This document shows positions 62,055 through 64,000 of a stretch of 64,000 nt of DNA, one piece after another. The stretch is from the NCBI RefSeq assembly GCF_025499605.1, contig NZ_JAFMVC010000004.1:124001-188000 (forward strand), read 5' to 3'. Under the pieces are notes generated by a model. That model was not told the DNA's origin. It did no database searches and saw only the letters and a list, made by a program, of their open reading frames with translations. Origin of the DNA: Carboxylicivirga litoralis (lineage in GTDB: Bacteria > Bacteroidota > Bacteroidia > Bacteroidales > Marinilabiliaceae). Positions within the stretch are counted from its first letter, which is position 1; each line of letters starts with the position of its first letter. Position numbers and translations under genes: made by a program.

Positions 62055-62113
62055 GATTTGAAACAATAAAACCAGCAGTTATTATTAAAAGTAAGTCTGT
62101 TCTTTAGCAAGGC

Positions 62114-62141
62114 CGGGAATTGAAACGATTCCCGGTTTAAT
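62114..62141 (+). terminator. Terminator of the sigma/unknown operon
   Basis: CCGGGAAT (62114-62121) pairs with ATTCCCGG (62129-62136), then TTTAATC. Confidence 0.6.
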
Positions 62142-62143
62142 CA

Positions 62144-62323
62144 ATATGATTCCCTGAGGTTTGCCTCGGGGTCAGCTTTTTTCTCCCCTGAATTTCAGGG
62201 GAGATGGCCGATTTATATCGGTCAGAGGGGTTAATAAAGAAAACTCGGTTTTCTACGAATGCAGAAATGCCCCGTGGGCTTGCCTCGGAGATTGGTGACC
62301 TTAAGAGCTTTCTTTATTTATCT
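62144..62323. repeat. Dispersed repeat, copy B (partner at 9553-9745)
   Basis: Runs parallel to copy A in the same orientation. It shares the CTCCCCTGAA/TTCAGGGGAG palindrome, GGCCGATTTATATCGGTC, the words AGAGGGGTT and GAAAACTCGGTTTTCT, and the end CTTTCTTTATTTA. Again sits between converging genes and overlaps the stop region of a minus-strand gene (response regulator). Confidence 0.8.
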
Positions 62324-62964
62324 AACAGGCCTTTGGAGATGGCATATTTCACCAGGCCAACATTGTTTTTTATCTCCAATTTCTCCAACAAGTTGCGTCG
62401 GTGAGTATCCACTGTTCGGATGCTGATAAACAATTTATCCGCAATTTCCTGGTTGCTATATTCCTGACTAATTAATTTCAATATCTCTATTTCGCGTTTC
62501 GATAAAGGAATGTCTGACTTCCTTTTTTTAGTGGTTTTATTCTTTTGTATTTGTTCCATCAGGCTAATGGAAACCTCTTTACTGAAGTAGCTGTCGCCTT
62601 TAGCAACGCAACGAATGGCTGTCAATAGCTCGTCTTTGCCAGCGCTTTTGAGTATATACCCTTTGGCACCCGATTCCAAAGCCTGAAGGATGAAATCAGG
62701 GATGCTGAGCATCGATAAAATAAGAATATTAACATCGGGTTGTCGCTCAATAAGTTGTTGGGTTACTTCAATACCGTTCGGACTTCCCATATCGATATCG
62801 AGAATAATCACATCGAATAGCTGCTGGCTCGTTAAATTTATAACTTCAGAACCGTTAGAAGCTTCAGTTATGCTGTTAATCTCCTTTTCTTTTATCAACA
62901 ATTCTTTAATGCCTTCTCTAAAAATTTTGTGGTCGTCGGCCAATAGTATATTTATCTTCTCCAT
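62314..62964 (-). CDS. NarL/FixJ-type response regulator
   Basis: 216 aa. Receiver domain INILLADDHKIFREGIKELL with acidic pocket Asp10-Asp11 and phospho-acceptor Asp56 in DVIILDIDMGSPNG, Lys in GYILKSAGKDELL, then a C-terminal LuxR helix-turn-helix (LSKREIEILKLISQEYSNQE, then IADKLFISIRTVDTHRRNLL). Transcription factor. Begins 6 bases after the sensor kinase, so the two form one message. Its 3' end overlaps the dispersed repeat. Confidence 0.95.
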   Translation of the reverse strand: MEKINILLADDHKIFREGIKELLIKEKEINSITEASNGSEVINLTSQQLFDVIILDIDMGSPNGIEVTQQLIERQPDVNILILSMLSIPDFILQALESGAKGYILKSAGKDELLTAIRCVAKGDSYFSKEVSISLMEQIQKNKTTKKRKSDIPLSKREIEILKLISQEYSNQEIADKLFISIRTVDTHRRNLLEKLEIKNNVGLVKYAISKGLLDK

Positions 62965-62970
62965 TGTTGT

Positions 62971-63924
62971 TTAATTAAGGGGTATCTCAATACTGGCCAC
63001 TGTTCCTTTATCAGGCACGCTATCGAGCGAAAAAACACCATTCAGAAGTTTAGTGCGGGTTTCTATATTGGTAAGGCCAATACCATGGTTTGTATCTTTA
63101 ATCTCGTGGTTGAAACCTATTCCATCGTCCTCAACCATCAAAATGATGCTTTCTTTATGGCGGATTATTTGGATTAAAATCTGGTTGGCCCTGGCATGTT
63201 TGATGGCGTTATATAACAGCTCCTGCCCACAACGGTAAAGGTTGAGTTCAAGCTCACTGTCAAACCGAACGTCAACATCCATATTAGAATAAAACTCAAT
63301 ATGAACGCGTTTTGAATGATTCAGTTTAAAAGCCAAACTGTTAAAGGCGGAGTAAAGACCAAATTCATCGAGTGTGCGGGGCACCAGACGATGTGATAAG
63401 GTACGTAAATCGGATGTGATGCTATCCACTGTTTCACTAATGCTTTCAACCAGTTCGGTGTGCTGTCCAATGCTTTTATCTTGTATTTTTTCGATGACAG
63501 CATCCAGGTTTAAACGTATAAATGACATCATAGGACCAATGCTATCATGAATCTCACGCCCCAATCGACGACGCTCATTTTCTTGTCCTTCGAGGATGGC
63601 ACTTAAAGAGTCAGCTTCAATTATTTCGGTATTCTTATTGAGAATTAGCACTTCATCGTCGTTGGCAATACATTGTAAAACAAGCCGGCTATTGTCTTCT
63701 TTGGTTATGCATACTTCAAAGTGCTTGATGGCTTTTTGCCGATGGCTTTTAATTTGTTCCTGAAGGTATCTCGTATAAGGGTTGTTGTTGAAGAGTTCAG
63801 TGCCATCAATCTCCAATAGTGCTTCAATCTGGCCATTACTGGCCATTATCTGGCCCCCAGTATTGATGCATAAAGCGCCATCATCGATATAATCTAATAA
63901 GCTTTGAATGCTTGGAGTCTTCAT
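62971..63924 (-). CDS. Cytoplasmic sensor histidine kinase (HisKA_3 type)
   Basis: 317 aa, no TM segment. N-terminal PAS-like region (residues 5-100: LLDYIDDGALCINTGGQIMA), a coil, the HisKA_3 dimerisation motif QENERRRLGREIHDSIGPMM with His126, and HATPase with ELLYNAIKHARANQ, VEDDGIGFN and GIGLTNIETRTKLL. NarX/DesK class, partner of the following response regulator. As a soluble protein it should sense an internal signal through its PAS part. Confidence 0.93.
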   Translation of the reverse strand: MKTPSIQSLLDYIDDGALCINTGGQIMASNGQIEALLEIDGTELFNNNPYTRYLQEQIKSHRQKAIKHFEVCITKEDNSRLVLQCIANDDEVLILNKNTEIIEADSLSAILEGQENERRRLGREIHDSIGPMMSFIRLNLDAVIEKIQDKSIGQHTELVESISETVDSITSDLRTLSHRLVPRTLDEFGLYSAFNSLAFKLNHSKRVHIEFYSNMDVDVRFDSELELNLYRCGQELLYNAIKHARANQILIQIIRHKESIILMVEDDGIGFNHEIKDTNHGIGLTNIETRTKLLNGVFSLDSVPDKGTVASIEIPLN

Positions 63925-64000
63925 GGCATGAAGTTAAAAATTTTAATAAAAATACGTCTAAAGTAGGTGACCTCTTTTAAATGTTGGAGTCTAAAATAAC

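Overview
The window is chromosomal DNA of a Bacteroidota member. Evidence seen: several promoters of the Bacteroidota type (TAnnTTTG at -7, TTTG or TTG about 20 bases upstream), a TonB system with two adjacent exbD genes, a TonB-dependent receptor with an N-terminal carboxypeptidase-regulatory-like domain, DUF3078, NigD-like and DUF3820 proteins, and many exported proteins whose signal peptides end in AQ. Low GC and the many chloride, osmotic and Mg/K transport genes suggest a marine or brackish Bacteroidales-like bacterium (for example near Marinilabiliales); this placement is inference. Layout. 1-6 kb: the 3' end of tamB, then exbB-exbD-exbD-tonB, closed by a 41-bp tandem repeat. 6-15.7 kb: a TSUP exporter, glyA with a long structured leader, an outer-membrane barrel protein, and two ClC chloride channel/transporter paralogs flanking a NUMOD4-HNH-HTH protein, an orphan GroES-like protein and a Dus tRNA enzyme. 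15.9-24.7 kb: a TonB-dependent receptor with a G8 tract, a binding-protein/histidine-kinase fusion, a DUF2520 oxidoreductase, a LutA-like protein, a Cys-rich unknown, an exported M28 peptidase and an exported MsrB. 25-28.9 kb: etfB-etfA-acyl-CoA dehydrogenase, an electron-transfer/beta-oxidation module. 28.9-41.7 kb: a lipoprotein sulfatase, DUF3820, DUF3078, one MscS channel, HAD and TRIC proteins, a Pif1-like helicase fused to TPRs in an operon with an exported TPR protein, an M23 peptidase and a NigD-like lipoprotein. 41.9-42.4 kb: tRNA-Arg(ACG) followed by a decayed ISL3-type transposase. The most interesting part is 42.4-60.8 kb. It holds mscS-mscS-[ATP-grasp/pseudo-M20 fusion] on the plus strand. 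Convergent with it is [992-aa coiled-coil/degenerate-AAA/winged-helix protein]-mscS-mscS on the minus strand. Divergent from the latter is an eight-gene plus-strand operon: GNAT-nitrilase fusion, short arginine decarboxylase, agmatinase-family protein, deoxyhypusine-synthase-like protein, a small unknown, an archaeal GuaAA-like glutaminase, CorA and an SLC12-like permease. The common theme is osmotic and cation (Mg, K, polyamine) homeostasis; the joint function is inference. 60.9-64 kb: an ECF sigma factor overlapped by an unknown gene, a second copy of a dispersed repeat of about 180 bp, and a NarL-type response regulator with its sensor kinase.
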